From the NCBI GenBank assembly GCA_964393615.1, contig CAYMUR010000086.1:1-23510 (forward strand): a stretch of 23,510 bases of DNA, given 5' to 3'. Position numbers and translations under genes: made by a program. Below the pieces are notes generated by a model. The model was given only the letters and a program-made list of their open reading frames with translations, had not been told where the DNA came from and searched no databases. This DNA comes from CAYMUR01 sp964393615. Its GTDB lineage: Bacteria; Planctomycetota; Planctomycetia; Pirellulales; Pirellulaceae. Below are positions 1 to 7,765 of the stretch, piece after piece. Position 1 is the stretch's first letter. Each line of letters starts with the position of its first letter.

Positions 1-1207
1 TCTGCTTCCGCCCCACGGAATATTCCGTCGCCAGACAACCACTGGTTCTGACGGGAAGGTCGGTTTACGCATTGACTGGTTTGGACAACCTGGACTGGTC
101 GTCGGTACGTGTCTTTCACGACGGAAGTGAACAACCGGTGCAGGTTGACGAGCGTGACAGTAAAGGACGCTATACAGCAATCGGAAACGGCAGCATCGAC
201 TACGACGATGAATTAGTGTTTTCTGTCACTCTTCCCGGTGACGTAGCGAAGACTTATCACCTCTATTACGATAGTCAGGCGGGTCGGTCACGTGATTCGC
301 CCGCCACGACGGTATCGTTTACGCCGGTGGAGACGGATNNNNNNNNNNCGACGCCGTACTCAGCAATGGTCGAATGTCAGCTGATCTTAAGGGACCATCC
401 CGCCGGCCCCAGGAGAACGGAGTCGACAATCACGGTGCCGGCTCTATCACGCAATTAACCCTGGATGGCAAAACCTTTACTCGCATTCGACAGAATTGGG
501 CCAACTATTTCTTTCAAAATTCTTGGTCTTTCAATGATGGATGGACGAAACCGAAGAATCTAATTACCGGTCCACTGCGCACCATCGTGTCAGTAGACCT
601 GTCAGAAACAGTAACCCGGAACGGATCCGATATCGTGACATTTTCTGGCAAAGTGACCAACTATTTTGCCATGTATGACACGGTTCCGATCATGGACGTC
701 GAACAGTTGGTTGACTATTCATGGTCGGATAGAACGTGGTCAGCCTCTTACGGATTTGATGCTGCTGTGGGCGAAAGTCTGGACGCGAACGACGTGTTGT
801 TGGTCCCGTTGGCTGGAGAACCACGGCAAGTGCCATTGGTCCCCGGTGAGTGCGTCTATCTGGAGCAGAGGCCGGAACAAGGTTGGATGGCATTGATTGA
901 CAGGCAGGAAAAGCATGGTTGTGCGTTGTTCTACGCAAAGATGTCAGAGGTTCGTGAGAACCTGGCCTGGGTTGACTATGCTCCTCGCCGCCAATGGACA
1001 CCGTCGGTGACCGCCCAAACCTATTGCTATCATATGCGGTTGCAATACACCAATCGCGTCATGCAGACTGGAGATCGGTTGGTTCGCCAGTTTCGCATTG
1101 TCGGCTTGACCGAGGAGGATGCCCATACGGTGGCTGTCGACTACATGATTTGGGGCCGTGATCTGCTGCGGATGGCTGACGTGCAGGCCCAGACACGTCG
1201 ACCTTGA
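1..1207 (+). CDS. Unrecognised all-beta-like protein, 5'-truncated and gap-interrupted
   Basis: The reading frame is open from base 3 to the assembly gap, then continues in another frame from base 350 to the TGA at 1205-1207. The true start lies left of the window. The part before the gap has alternating short hydrophobic and polar stretches, with pieces such as RVFHDGSEQPVQVDE, YDDELVFSVTLP and KTYHLYYDS, which suggests a beta-sandwich module. The part after the gap contains ECVYLEQRPEQGWMALIDR and ENLAWVDYAPRRQWTP, and ends close to MIWGRDLLRMADV. I do not recognise the family and assign no function. The frame change coincides with the ten N, so I read it as a wrong gap length rather than a mutation. 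It is tandem with the M20/SDR genes, but the 165-bp spacer and a candidate promoter argue against co-transcription. Confidence 0.7.
339..348. other. Assembly gap (10 N) inside a coding region
   Basis: There are ten consecutive N. The upstream coding frame ends with the complete codon at 336-338 and the downstream frame starts at 350. The missing length must therefore leave a remainder of 2 when divided by 3 (including -1, an overlap); ten does not fit, so the run is a placeholder. Confidence 0.95.
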
Positions 1208-1317
1208 ATCGGTTGCATGGGTCAGGTTCCAAGCGTTGTAAGGGGCGAGGCAATTGCCAGGGGCCAGGTGAGTAGCGAGTAGACAGCCGGATTGCCATTT
1301 GTGGAACTAGAGCTAAA

Positions 1318-1346
1318 TTGATTTTTGTACAGGGTGACTTTTTAAC
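1318..1346 (+). promoter_or_regulatory. Candidate sigma70-like promoter for the M20/SDR operon
   Basis: TTGATT at 1318-1323 and TTTAAC at 1341-1346 each match the -35 and -10 consensus at 4 of 6 positions, with the ideal 17-bp spacing. Transcription would begin near 1353, just upstream of the ATG codons at 1373 and 1379. This argues against an upstream TTG start at 1349. The call rests on pattern alone; planctomycete promoters are poorly defined by consensus. Confidence 0.3.
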
Positions 1347-1372
1347 GATTGGTCCGACGTCCGCCTTATTTC

Positions 1373-2632
1373 ATGAGCATGCTTACATCATTTCTCAATC
1401 AACGAAGCCAAGAATTGCTGGCTTTCACTGCTCAACTCATTGCGACGCCCAGTCCTAATTTGCCGGGTGATGAACGTGCCGTGGTAGCAGTGATTTGTAC
1501 GGAGTTAGAGCGTCTGGGACTGTCCGGTGCAGAAATTGTTGCCAAGCAACCCCACCGTCCCAATGTTGTTCTGCGTGTCCGCGGTTCCCAACCGGGGCCG
1601 ACGCTCATGTTCTGTGGACACAGTGACACCAAGCCCGTGGGTGACCGGACGTTCTGGAAAACTGATCCGTTCGATCCGGTTGTCTGTGACGGAAAAATGT
1701 ATGGTCTCGGTACAACGGATATGAAAGCTGCGGTGGCAGCGATGATCTATGCGACTGCAGCGTTAAAGCAGCCTGGCGTGGGCCTGGCGGGTGACGTTTT
1801 GCTAGTGATCAACGCAGACGAAGAAAGAACGATGGAGTGTGGTTCGGAGTTCCTTTCGGCTGAGTACGGCATCCGGGCCGACGTTGCATTGTTGGGAGAA
1901 CCGAGTGGAATTGATGGTCCCGAATTTGAGTTTCTGCATATCTTATCACGTGGCCTGTCCTGTTTTAAAGTTCGCGTGTGGGGAACACAAATGCACAGCA
2001 GTCTGACGGGGCGTATGTCGGCCGTCAACGCTAACGTGGAACTTGCCCGTGTACTGAGTTGGATGGAGGAGCATCTCGAATTGACCTTTCAGCCTCATCC
2101 GTTATGTTCTGCGCCAACCGTTAATCTTGGTGTCAAGCTGGATGGTGGGGTGGGATATGGGGTTTGTCCCGGTATGGCTGAATTTCAAAGCGATATTCGT
2201 TTGTTACCTGGAATGACCCGTGAACAATTGGAAGCCGATTTGCTGCATTGCTTGGGCCAATTACGGCATGAGATGCCCAATCTCCATGTAGAAATGGAGT
2301 TTGAGCAGACGCCGTTGGATTGGTTTCCCGCGACCGAAGTACCTGCTGAGCATGGTCTGGTACAGGCAATCTTGGAAGCTGCGGAGGGCATTTTAGGTTT
2401 CCGGCCCCAGCTTAGTGCTTTTCCGGGTGGAACGGACGCTAAGAACTTTCAGGGAATGGCGGGTATTCCCACCATTCCCAGTTTCGGTCCAGGCTGGCTA
2501 CCGTTGGCCCATGGACCCAACGAGTGTGTGGGGACGGAGTCAATCGTACAAGCAGCCAAAATCTATGCGCTGGCGGCGCAGCAGTATTTGGCATCGGACA
2601 CTTCCACGGAAGCAAGGAATTCAGATGACTGA
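1373..2632 (+). CDS. M20 family metallopeptidase/deacylase (ArgE/DapE-like)
   Basis: A 419-residue dizinc amidohydrolase of the acetylornithine deacetylase / succinyl-diaminopimelate desuccinylase superfamily; it probably hydrolyses an N-acyl amino acid or small peptide in the cytoplasm. The metal and catalytic residues are all visible: H83 and D85 in GHSDTKP, D116 in GTTDMK, E150/E151 in NADEER, E176 in LLGEPSG, H208 in the dimerisation-domain segment GTQMHSS, and H380 in LPLAHGPNE near the C-terminus. Length is normal for the family. ATG 1373 (or 1379) is preferred over TTG 1349 because no conserved sequence precedes it and a candidate promoter ends at 1346. The stop overlaps the next gene by 8 bases, so the two are probably translationally coupled. 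The substrate cannot be read from sequence: there are no arginine or lysine biosynthesis neighbours, so a catabolic deacylase is as likely as ArgE or DapE. Confidence 0.9.
   Translation: MSMLTSFLNQRSQELLAFTAQLIATPSPNLPGDERAVVAVICTELERLGLSGAEIVAKQPHRPNVVLRVRGSQPGPTLMFCGHSDTKPVGDRTFWKTDPFDPVVCDGKMYGLGTTDMKAAVAAMIYATAALKQPGVGLAGDVLLVINADEERTMECGSEFLSAEYGIRADVALLGEPSGIDGPEFEFLHILSRGLSCFKVRVWGTQMHSSLTGRMSAVNANVELARVLSWMEEHLELTFQPHPLCSAPTVNLGVKLDGGVGYGVCPGMAEFQSDIRLLPGMTREQLEADLLHCLGQLRHEMPNLHVEMEFEQTPLDWFPATEVPAEHGLVQAILEAAEGILGFRPQLSAFPGGTDAKNFQGMAGIPTIPSFGPGWLPLAHGPNECVGTESIVQAAKIYALAAQQYLASDTSTEARNSDD
2614..2618 (+). promoter_or_regulatory. Shine-Dalgarno site for the SDR gene
   Basis: AAGGA lies 6 nt before the ATG at 2625 and inside the end of the M20 coding region. 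It fixes the SDR start at 2625, although the frame is open from further upstream (2415). Confidence 0.65.
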
Positions 2633-3383
2633 TGTGGACTTTGTAAATCGTACCGTGCTGGTTACAGGGGGGTCGCGTGGGATTGGCCGGGCTTGCTGTG
2701 AAAGGTTGGCGAAAGCCGGAGCAAATGTTGTGATCAACTATCATTCACATCAAGAAGACGCATTGGAGACGAATCAACGGGTAGAAGCATCTGGTGCCAA
2801 GGGGATGGTAATCCAAGCCGACGTCACCGATCAGCAGTCGGTGGCAGCGATGATTAACAGTGCCCAGGATCATTTTGGTACGATTGATATGCTTGTAAAT
2901 AATGCTGGTATCTTTGAATATCTTGCACCAGAAAAACTTACGCTTGATCATTGGAAACGCATGATCGATGTTAATTTAACAGGCAGCTATATCGTGACTT
3001 GGGCCGTTAAGGAGCAAATGGTTCAACAGGAATTTGGTCGGATTGTAAATGTCTCTTCTATTTCCGCGCTAAGTCCCCGTCCCAATGGCATTGCTTATGC
3101 CGTCAGTAAAGCGGGGCTCATTGCTTTCACGCAGAGTGCTTCTGCCGCTTTGATTTCTCACAACATTCGTATGAATGCTGTCGCGCCGGGCCTGGTGGAT
3201 ACCGAAATTAATGCAGGCGTAGACCAAACAGTTTTGGATCGCATCATTGATCAAACACCAATGAATCGCATGGGGCGCACTAACGAGATTGCGGATGTGG
3301 TCTATTTTCTGTTGTCGGAACGATCCCGGTTCATGATGGGGCAAACCGTGGTGGCAAGTGGTGGTCGTGCTATGTTGCCATAA
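2625..3383 (+). CDS. Short-chain dehydrogenase/reductase (classical, FabG-like)
   Basis: A 252-residue NAD(P)-dependent oxidoreductase with a complete classical SDR signature: cofactor motif TGGSRGIG at residues 14-21, NNAG at 92-95, structural N117 in VNLTG, and the catalytic set S145, Y158 and K162 (YAVSK). Length is typical. The C-terminus reads GQTVVASGGRAMLP, in place of the usual xDGG end. It starts inside the 3' end of the M20 gene with an 8-base overlap (ATGACTGA) and its own AAGGA site, so the two proteins are probably made together. A pathway in which the M20 enzyme frees an amino or hydroxy compound and this enzyme oxidises or reduces it is possible, but is inference. It converges with the DUF1501 gene that ends 115 bp downstream, and I saw no clear terminator between them. 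The FabG role in fatty-acid synthesis is unlikely because no fatty-acid genes adjoin. Confidence 0.92.
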   Translation: MTDVDFVNRTVLVTGGSRGIGRACCERLAKAGANVVINYHSHQEDALETNQRVEASGAKGMVIQADVTDQQSVAAMINSAQDHFGTIDMLVNNAGIFEYLAPEKLTLDHWKRMIDVNLTGSYIVTWAVKEQMVQQEFGRIVNVSSISALSPRPNGIAYAVSKAGLIAFTQSASAALISHNIRMNAVAPGLVDTEINAGVDQTVLDRIIDQTPMNRMGRTNEIADVVYFLLSERSRFMMGQTVVASGGRAMLP

Positions 3384-3498
3384 AATGTCATGTGAAACAG
3401 CAAAACGAAGGGGAACGGCGATTGGTGGAGATACAGGAATCCCAAGTGGATGATTCGCTGGAGCCGTTGCTCATCTTTCACAGCCAGTCTGACAATCG

Positions 3499-4941
3499 CT
3501 ATGCGAGAATTTCGTTGACGACTCGGGCCCTCGTAACTTCTGGGTCTGTCAGGCGTTCTTCACGACCTTCATGGGGGTACCCCAGTAGGTCGTGGTCGAC
3601 TCCCAGTTGATGCAAGATGGTGGCATGAAGATCGTGAACACTTACACGATCGACGACCGAGTGATAGCCGATGTCATCTGTTGCCCCGTGTATATAACCT
3701 GTTTTTAAATTTCCACCGGCTAACAGCAACGTAAAGGCGTTGCGATTGTGATCACGACCATTGCCGTTCTGTGAAATGGGAAGGCGACCAAACTCACCGG
3801 ACCAGATGACTAATGTTGAATCAAGCAATCCTCGTTGTTTGAGGTCGGTAATAAGGGCAGCAGAAGGTTGGTCGATGCGAGGGCAGATACCTTCCAGCCT
3901 TTTTTTTAATGCACGGTGGTTGTCGAACGGACTGGAACCGTTCGATACCGTTACCATGACTTCTACAAAGCGGACTCCTGATTCGACCATGCGGCGTGCC
4001 ATGAGACAACGTGTACCGAAATCTTTTGTTGTCCCATTGTCGATGCCATAGGCAGACAAGGTGTGATTGGTCTCCACAGACAAGTCGAGCAATTGTTCTG
4101 CATTCATTTGCATCCGTGCAGCCAGTTCATAATTTTGGATGCGTGATTCCAGTCTTGAATCGTTGGGGTAACGAAGCTGACGACGTCGGTTGAGTGCAGC
4201 CAATAGATCCAGTTTGTGTTGGCGGATGGTTGGTTTCCATTCGCGGGTGGGGTGCAGGTTCAGAACCGCATCCCCTTCGGCACGAAGCTCTGTCCCACCA
4301 AATACTGCAGGGAGCCACCCGCTTGTCCAGTGATTCGACCCGCCGTCCGTATATCCTTTAGGATCGCGCAGTACCACAAAACCGGGCATGCTCCGATTTT
4401 CCGTTCCCAGAGCGTAACCGATCCATGAGCCGAGTGTCGGCCAGTTGGCCTGGGTTTTGCCACTGTGCAAAAATCGTTGGGCTTGCGGATGATTGTTGTT
4501 CGCACTGTACATGGAGCGGACCATGCACAGGTCATCGGCGATGTTGGCCATGTGGGGCAGCAGGCTGGAAAAGTCCATGCCACAATCGCCATGTTTTTTG
4601 AATTGGAACGGCGTTCCCATCAGCTTGCGGGATTCGCTGCCTGGTTGGAGAGTCTCCAATTCGCTGGAGTGCGTCTTGCCATCCAGTCGAGATAAATTTG
4701 GTTTTGGGTCGAACAAATCCATTTGGCTGGGGCCACCCACTTGGGTGAGCATGATGACGGACTTGATCTTGGCCGGCAGTTGTCCGATTCTTTGACGTAA
4801 ATCATGGCCGCCAGGACCATGTAGCCTGTCCGTGGCACAGGCATCCTCCCACAACATCTTTTGTGCGGCCAACCAGCCAATCGACATGCCCGTGGCTTGG
4901 AGTACCTCGCGACGTGAGACAGGTAAGAGGTTTATGTACAT
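3499..4941 (-). CDS. DUF1501 protein, Tat-exported, alkaline-phosphatase-superfamily fold
   Basis: A 480-residue protein with a twin-arginine-like leader (SRREVLQATGMSIGWLAA near residue 9), which predicts folded export. DUF1501 belongs to the alkaline-phosphatase/sulfatase-like superfamily. The likely metal-site segments are present: VGGPSQMDLFDPKPN near residue 70, GEFGRLP and GRDHNRNAF in the C-terminal third, and HDLHATILHQLGVDH near the end. It is the last gene of the - strand cluster, starting 60 nt after the PSCyt1/DUF1553 gene, the expected partner. The TP of the usual EFGRTP is changed to LP here. No enzymatic activity can be assigned from sequence. The start is the ATG at 4941; the ribosome-binding site in front of it is weak. 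Confidence 0.9.
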   Translation of the reverse strand: MYINLLPVSRREVLQATGMSIGWLAAQKMLWEDACATDRLHGPGGHDLRQRIGQLPAKIKSVIMLTQVGGPSQMDLFDPKPNLSRLDGKTHSSELETLQPGSESRKLMGTPFQFKKHGDCGMDFSSLLPHMANIADDLCMVRSMYSANNNHPQAQRFLHSGKTQANWPTLGSWIGYALGTENRSMPGFVVLRDPKGYTDGGSNHWTSGWLPAVFGGTELRAEGDAVLNLHPTREWKPTIRQHKLDLLAALNRRRQLRYPNDSRLESRIQNYELAARMQMNAEQLLDLSVETNHTLSAYGIDNGTTKDFGTRCLMARRMVESGVRFVEVMVTVSNGSSPFDNHRALKKRLEGICPRIDQPSAALITDLKQRGLLDSTLVIWSGEFGRLPISQNGNGRDHNRNAFTLLLAGGNLKTGYIHGATDDIGYHSVVDRVSVHDLHATILHQLGVDHDLLGYPHEGREERLTDPEVTRARVVNEILA

Positions 4942-5001
4942 ACCAGGTATCCACGAAATCTACAGTTGATCATTCCCTCGTCTTCCGTTTGCTGAACGCT
5001 T

Positions 5002-7689
5002 CTACTCTCGGTATAGAAATTCACTCGTGTTCAACAAAGTATGACAGACTTCGGTTAATGAGATTAGGGCATCCAAATTATGTTCTTTTTTTAGTTGTTC
5101 GAGTGATTTTATACACCAGGTACGTTCGGTATCATCAGGTAATCGAGAGAGGATTGTACGGTATAGCAAGGCGGTTTGCAGGCCCGGATCGTCGATCCCT
5201 GAGGCCACGATGTTTTTAGCGAGTTGGTGTGCTTGGTCATAGACAAACTGGTCATTAATCATGGTGAGGGATTGTAATGCTACCGCATTGAATTGACGAG
5301 CGTTACAAGTCGTCTCAATCAGCGGCTGGTCAAACACGTCGAGTAATGTGTGGTGGTAACCACGGCGCGTCAGCAAATAAACAGACCTTTTCCAAGTGTC
5401 CGCAGGGTGGTTCAATTGATCGGGGTCGACAAGGATGCGACCGTCGGATTCCGTCCGGGTCCTGACAGGCGGCCCGTCGAGCGCCAAATTGATCCGGTTA
5501 CTGATGGCCAGAAGACTGTCACGTACCGTTTCCGATTCTAATCGCCGCAGGGGCATGTGCCAGTAAAGTTCGTTATTGGGATCGTTTGCGTTTCCCTGTC
5601 TCGCCAGGTTGTCCGCCACATGGGTCGACTGTCGATAAACGCGGGAGACTAGTATCGTGCGGAGCAAAGGCTTGATTCGCCAGTCAATTCGCTGGAACTC
5701 AAGACTCATCCATTCTAACAAGTCTGGATGGGTCGGTTGGGTACCTTGCACACCAAAATCGCCTGATGTTTCAACGATACCTCGTCCGAACAGGTGTTGC
5801 CAGCAGCGATTTACCATGACACGGGCCAATAAGGCGGATGCACGCGATTCGGGTTTAGTGAGCCAGCGAGAAAATCCGAGTCGGTATCCACTCGACCCGT
5901 TGATTGTTTGTGGAACGGTCATGATTGCTTCAGCGGGAGAATCACACAGAACGCTGAGAAAACCAGGTTCAACGGGTTGTCCTGGATATTCAAATTGCCC
6001 TCGTTGTAAAACAAATGCAGTCGGAGGATCGCCGTAATCGTAGAGTGCCTGGATTTTTCCCCAGGCTCGCAACTGCTCTCGTAGCTCACTGATTGACTGG
6101 TCAATTTCACTGATGGTCTGTGTTTCCTGGCCAGTGAATGATTGGTCAATTTCTGCTTGTTTGACTTTAACGGCCGGCCCTGATGTTTCAACCATGTTGG
6201 CTTGGACTTCGTTTCGTTGTTCTTTTTCGGTTGCGAGTGCCTGGGCGAGGTCAGCCCGTATCTGTTCGGGGATTGCTTGTAGCTTTTTCTGAAAGAGCCT
6301 TTGCCGGACGGTATTTATTATTGCATCTTTCTTTTTTTCTTTGTGGGTGATCTGGCTGTGGACCTTCTTGTTATGTTTTGTAATTTCATGGCGGTGCTTT
6401 TCAGACGCGTCGGGTAACGAACGGTCGGGTACCGCCTTGCCATTCTTAGGGTATGGAAAAACGGCCCGCCAAGCGGTGGGGTTGTAGGCAGGCATCAAAC
6501 AGGCTTGAATCCGGTAATAATCGGTTTGTGTGAAGGCATCAAACTTGTGGTCATGGCATCGTGCACATTTCAGGGTGATGCCCAGCAAACTACTGATCAT
6601 GATTTCCGTAGTGTCATACAGCACTTCGTAAAAATTAGGAGTAATGACCCCCACGTCTTCGTGTGTTTGGTCGCGTGCGGTACGCAGGAAGCCTGTCGCG
6701 ACAAGGTTCTGAATAATTTGTGGTGTGTAATCTTCGGCCGTTTTCCACTCCACTAACTCGTCACCTGCCAATTGTTCCTGGATGAAAATCACATAAGAGA
6801 GATCACGATTGAATGCATTAATGACATAATCTCGATAACGCCACTTTCCTTCAGCCACAATGATGTGGGTAGGAACGTGGTCAAAGCCAACCGTGTCGGC
6901 GTAGCCTGCTAGGTCGAGCCAATGTCGTCCCCAACGTGGGCCGAATTGAGGTGAAGCCAGCAACTGGTCGACGACTTGTTCGTAAGCGTCAGGACGGTCA
7001 TTAGCGAGAAAGTCATCAAGCTGTGCAACGGTTGGTGGCAGTCCTATGACATCCAAGTAGAGTCGACGTAAGAGCGTCGATTTTTCAGCCGGCGCTGCCA
7101 TACCAAGTCCGTTTGTTCCAAGTTTTGTGTGGACAAAATGGTCGATGGCGGTCCGGAGCGTTGGGCCATGTTCGGCAGAAGCGGGACCAACATGGAAGTC
7201 TGGTTTTCTTAAAGGCTGAAATGCCCAGTGCTCACGGTCACTCTGGGTGACATTGTCCTGGCGGTGGGGAATCTCAAATTCAGCATCGGCAATGAGGCCA
7301 CCGTCGATCCACCGCCGAATGACATCCACCTCCTCTGGCGAGAGTTGTTGATCTTTTTGCGGTGGCATTTCACCGCGTTGAACGAGATGATAAAGATAGC
7401 TTTGATCGGATTTGCCTGGAACAAGGACCGTGCCTGATATTCCACCGTCGACAACGGATTGAATGTCTTCAAGTGAAAGTCCGTTTTTTGGCGATTTCCC
7501 GCCGTGACAGCGGACGCAATACTGTTGGAATATGGGGACAACATCATTTTCGAAACGGGGAGGAGCGTCGGCGAAGCTTTCTTCGATTGCCACGACGAAT
7601 GGGGATAGTATGCATGTAACCAGCAACAGGGTACCGGCACTTTTCCTACAGATCCGTGAGACTCGCTCAATTTGATGATGATGGAACAT
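5002..7689 (-). CDS. PSCyt1-DUF1549-DUF1553 secreted cytochrome-like protein
   Basis: An 895-residue protein. After the ATG at 7689 comes a signal peptide (basic start, hydrophobic stretch TLLLVTCILSPFVVA, cut near residue 40). Then comes the planctomycete cytochrome-c domain with haem motif CVRCH (C58, C61, H62) and a candidate axial methionine in EMPPQ at about 108. DUF1549 spans about residues 176-386, ends in a second CxxCH (KCARCHDHK, C375/C378/H379), and contains RWGRHWLDLAGYAD. A charged, probably coiled-coil segment follows at about 430-560, then DUF1553 (MVNRCWQHLFGRG, LTRRGYHHTLLDVFDQP). The frame is open back to a GTG at 7806, but that start would overlap the previous gene and put non-conserved sequence before the leader. 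It sits between two DUF1501 genes and probably works with them in the periplasm or at the membrane. Its biochemical role is unknown. Confidence 0.92.
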   Translation of the reverse strand: MFHHHQIERVSRICRKSAGTLLLVTCILSPFVVAIEESFADAPPRFENDVVPIFQQYCVRCHGGKSPKNGLSLEDIQSVVDGGISGTVLVPGKSDQSYLYHLVQRGEMPPQKDQQLSPEEVDVIRRWIDGGLIADAEFEIPHRQDNVTQSDREHWAFQPLRKPDFHVGPASAEHGPTLRTAIDHFVHTKLGTNGLGMAAPAEKSTLLRRLYLDVIGLPPTVAQLDDFLANDRPDAYEQVVDQLLASPQFGPRWGRHWLDLAGYADTVGFDHVPTHIIVAEGKWRYRDYVINAFNRDLSYVIFIQEQLAGDELVEWKTAEDYTPQIIQNLVATGFLRTARDQTHEDVGVITPNFYEVLYDTTEIMISSLLGITLKCARCHDHKFDAFTQTDYYRIQACLMPAYNPTAWRAVFPYPKNGKAVPDRSLPDASEKHRHEITKHNKKVHSQITHKEKKKDAIINTVRQRLFQKKLQAIPEQIRADLAQALATEKEQRNEVQANMVETSGPAVKVKQAEIDQSFTGQETQTISEIDQSISELREQLRAWGKIQALYDYGDPPTAFVLQRGQFEYPGQPVEPGFLSVLCDSPAEAIMTVPQTINGSSGYRLGFSRWLTKPESRASALLARVMVNRCWQHLFGRGIVETSGDFGVQGTQPTHPDLLEWMSLEFQRIDWRIKPLLRTILVSRVYRQSTHVADNLARQGNANDPNNELYWHMPLRRLESETVRDSLLAISNRINLALDGPPVRTRTESDGRILVDPDQLNHPADTWKRSVYLLTRRGYHHTLLDVFDQPLIETTCNARQFNAVALQSLTMINDQFVYDQAHQLAKNIVASGIDDPGLQTALLYRTILSRLPDDTERTWCIKSLEQLKKEHNLDALISLTEVCHTLLNTSEFLYRE

Positions 7690-7702
7690 GGGGCAATAGT
7701 GC

Positions 7703-7728
7703 GTATTGGAATAGGACGATTCCAATAC
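7703..7728. promoter_or_regulatory. Perfect 10-bp inverted repeat upstream of the PSCyt1 gene
   Basis: GTATTGGAAT (7703-7712) and ATTCCAATAC (7719-7728) are perfect reverse complements around a 6-nt loop (AGGACG). The repeat lies in the 76-nt space between the DUF1501 stop at 7766 and the ATG at 7689, only 13 nt before the start codon. On the transcribed strand the T run comes before the hairpin rather than after it, so it is not a classical terminator for the upstream gene. It could be an operator or an RNA structure that limits translation of the PSCyt1 gene. Confidence 0.6.
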
Positions 7729-7765
7729 AAAAATCGATCGGATTCTAGAGATTTTACAGCCCCTA

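Noticed and set aside
1249..1258. 10-bp palindrome GGCAATTGCC between the first gene and the M20 operon
   Set aside because: Too short, without a loop or T run; expected by chance in a window of this size.
3392..3610. 72-codon + strand frame after the SDR gene
   Set aside because: It is largely antisense to the DUF1501 3' end, starts with GTG and lacks any recognisable domain.
5657..6037. 126-codon + strand frame
   Set aside because: A shadow frame entirely antisense to the PSCyt1/DUF1553 gene, whose domain content is clear.
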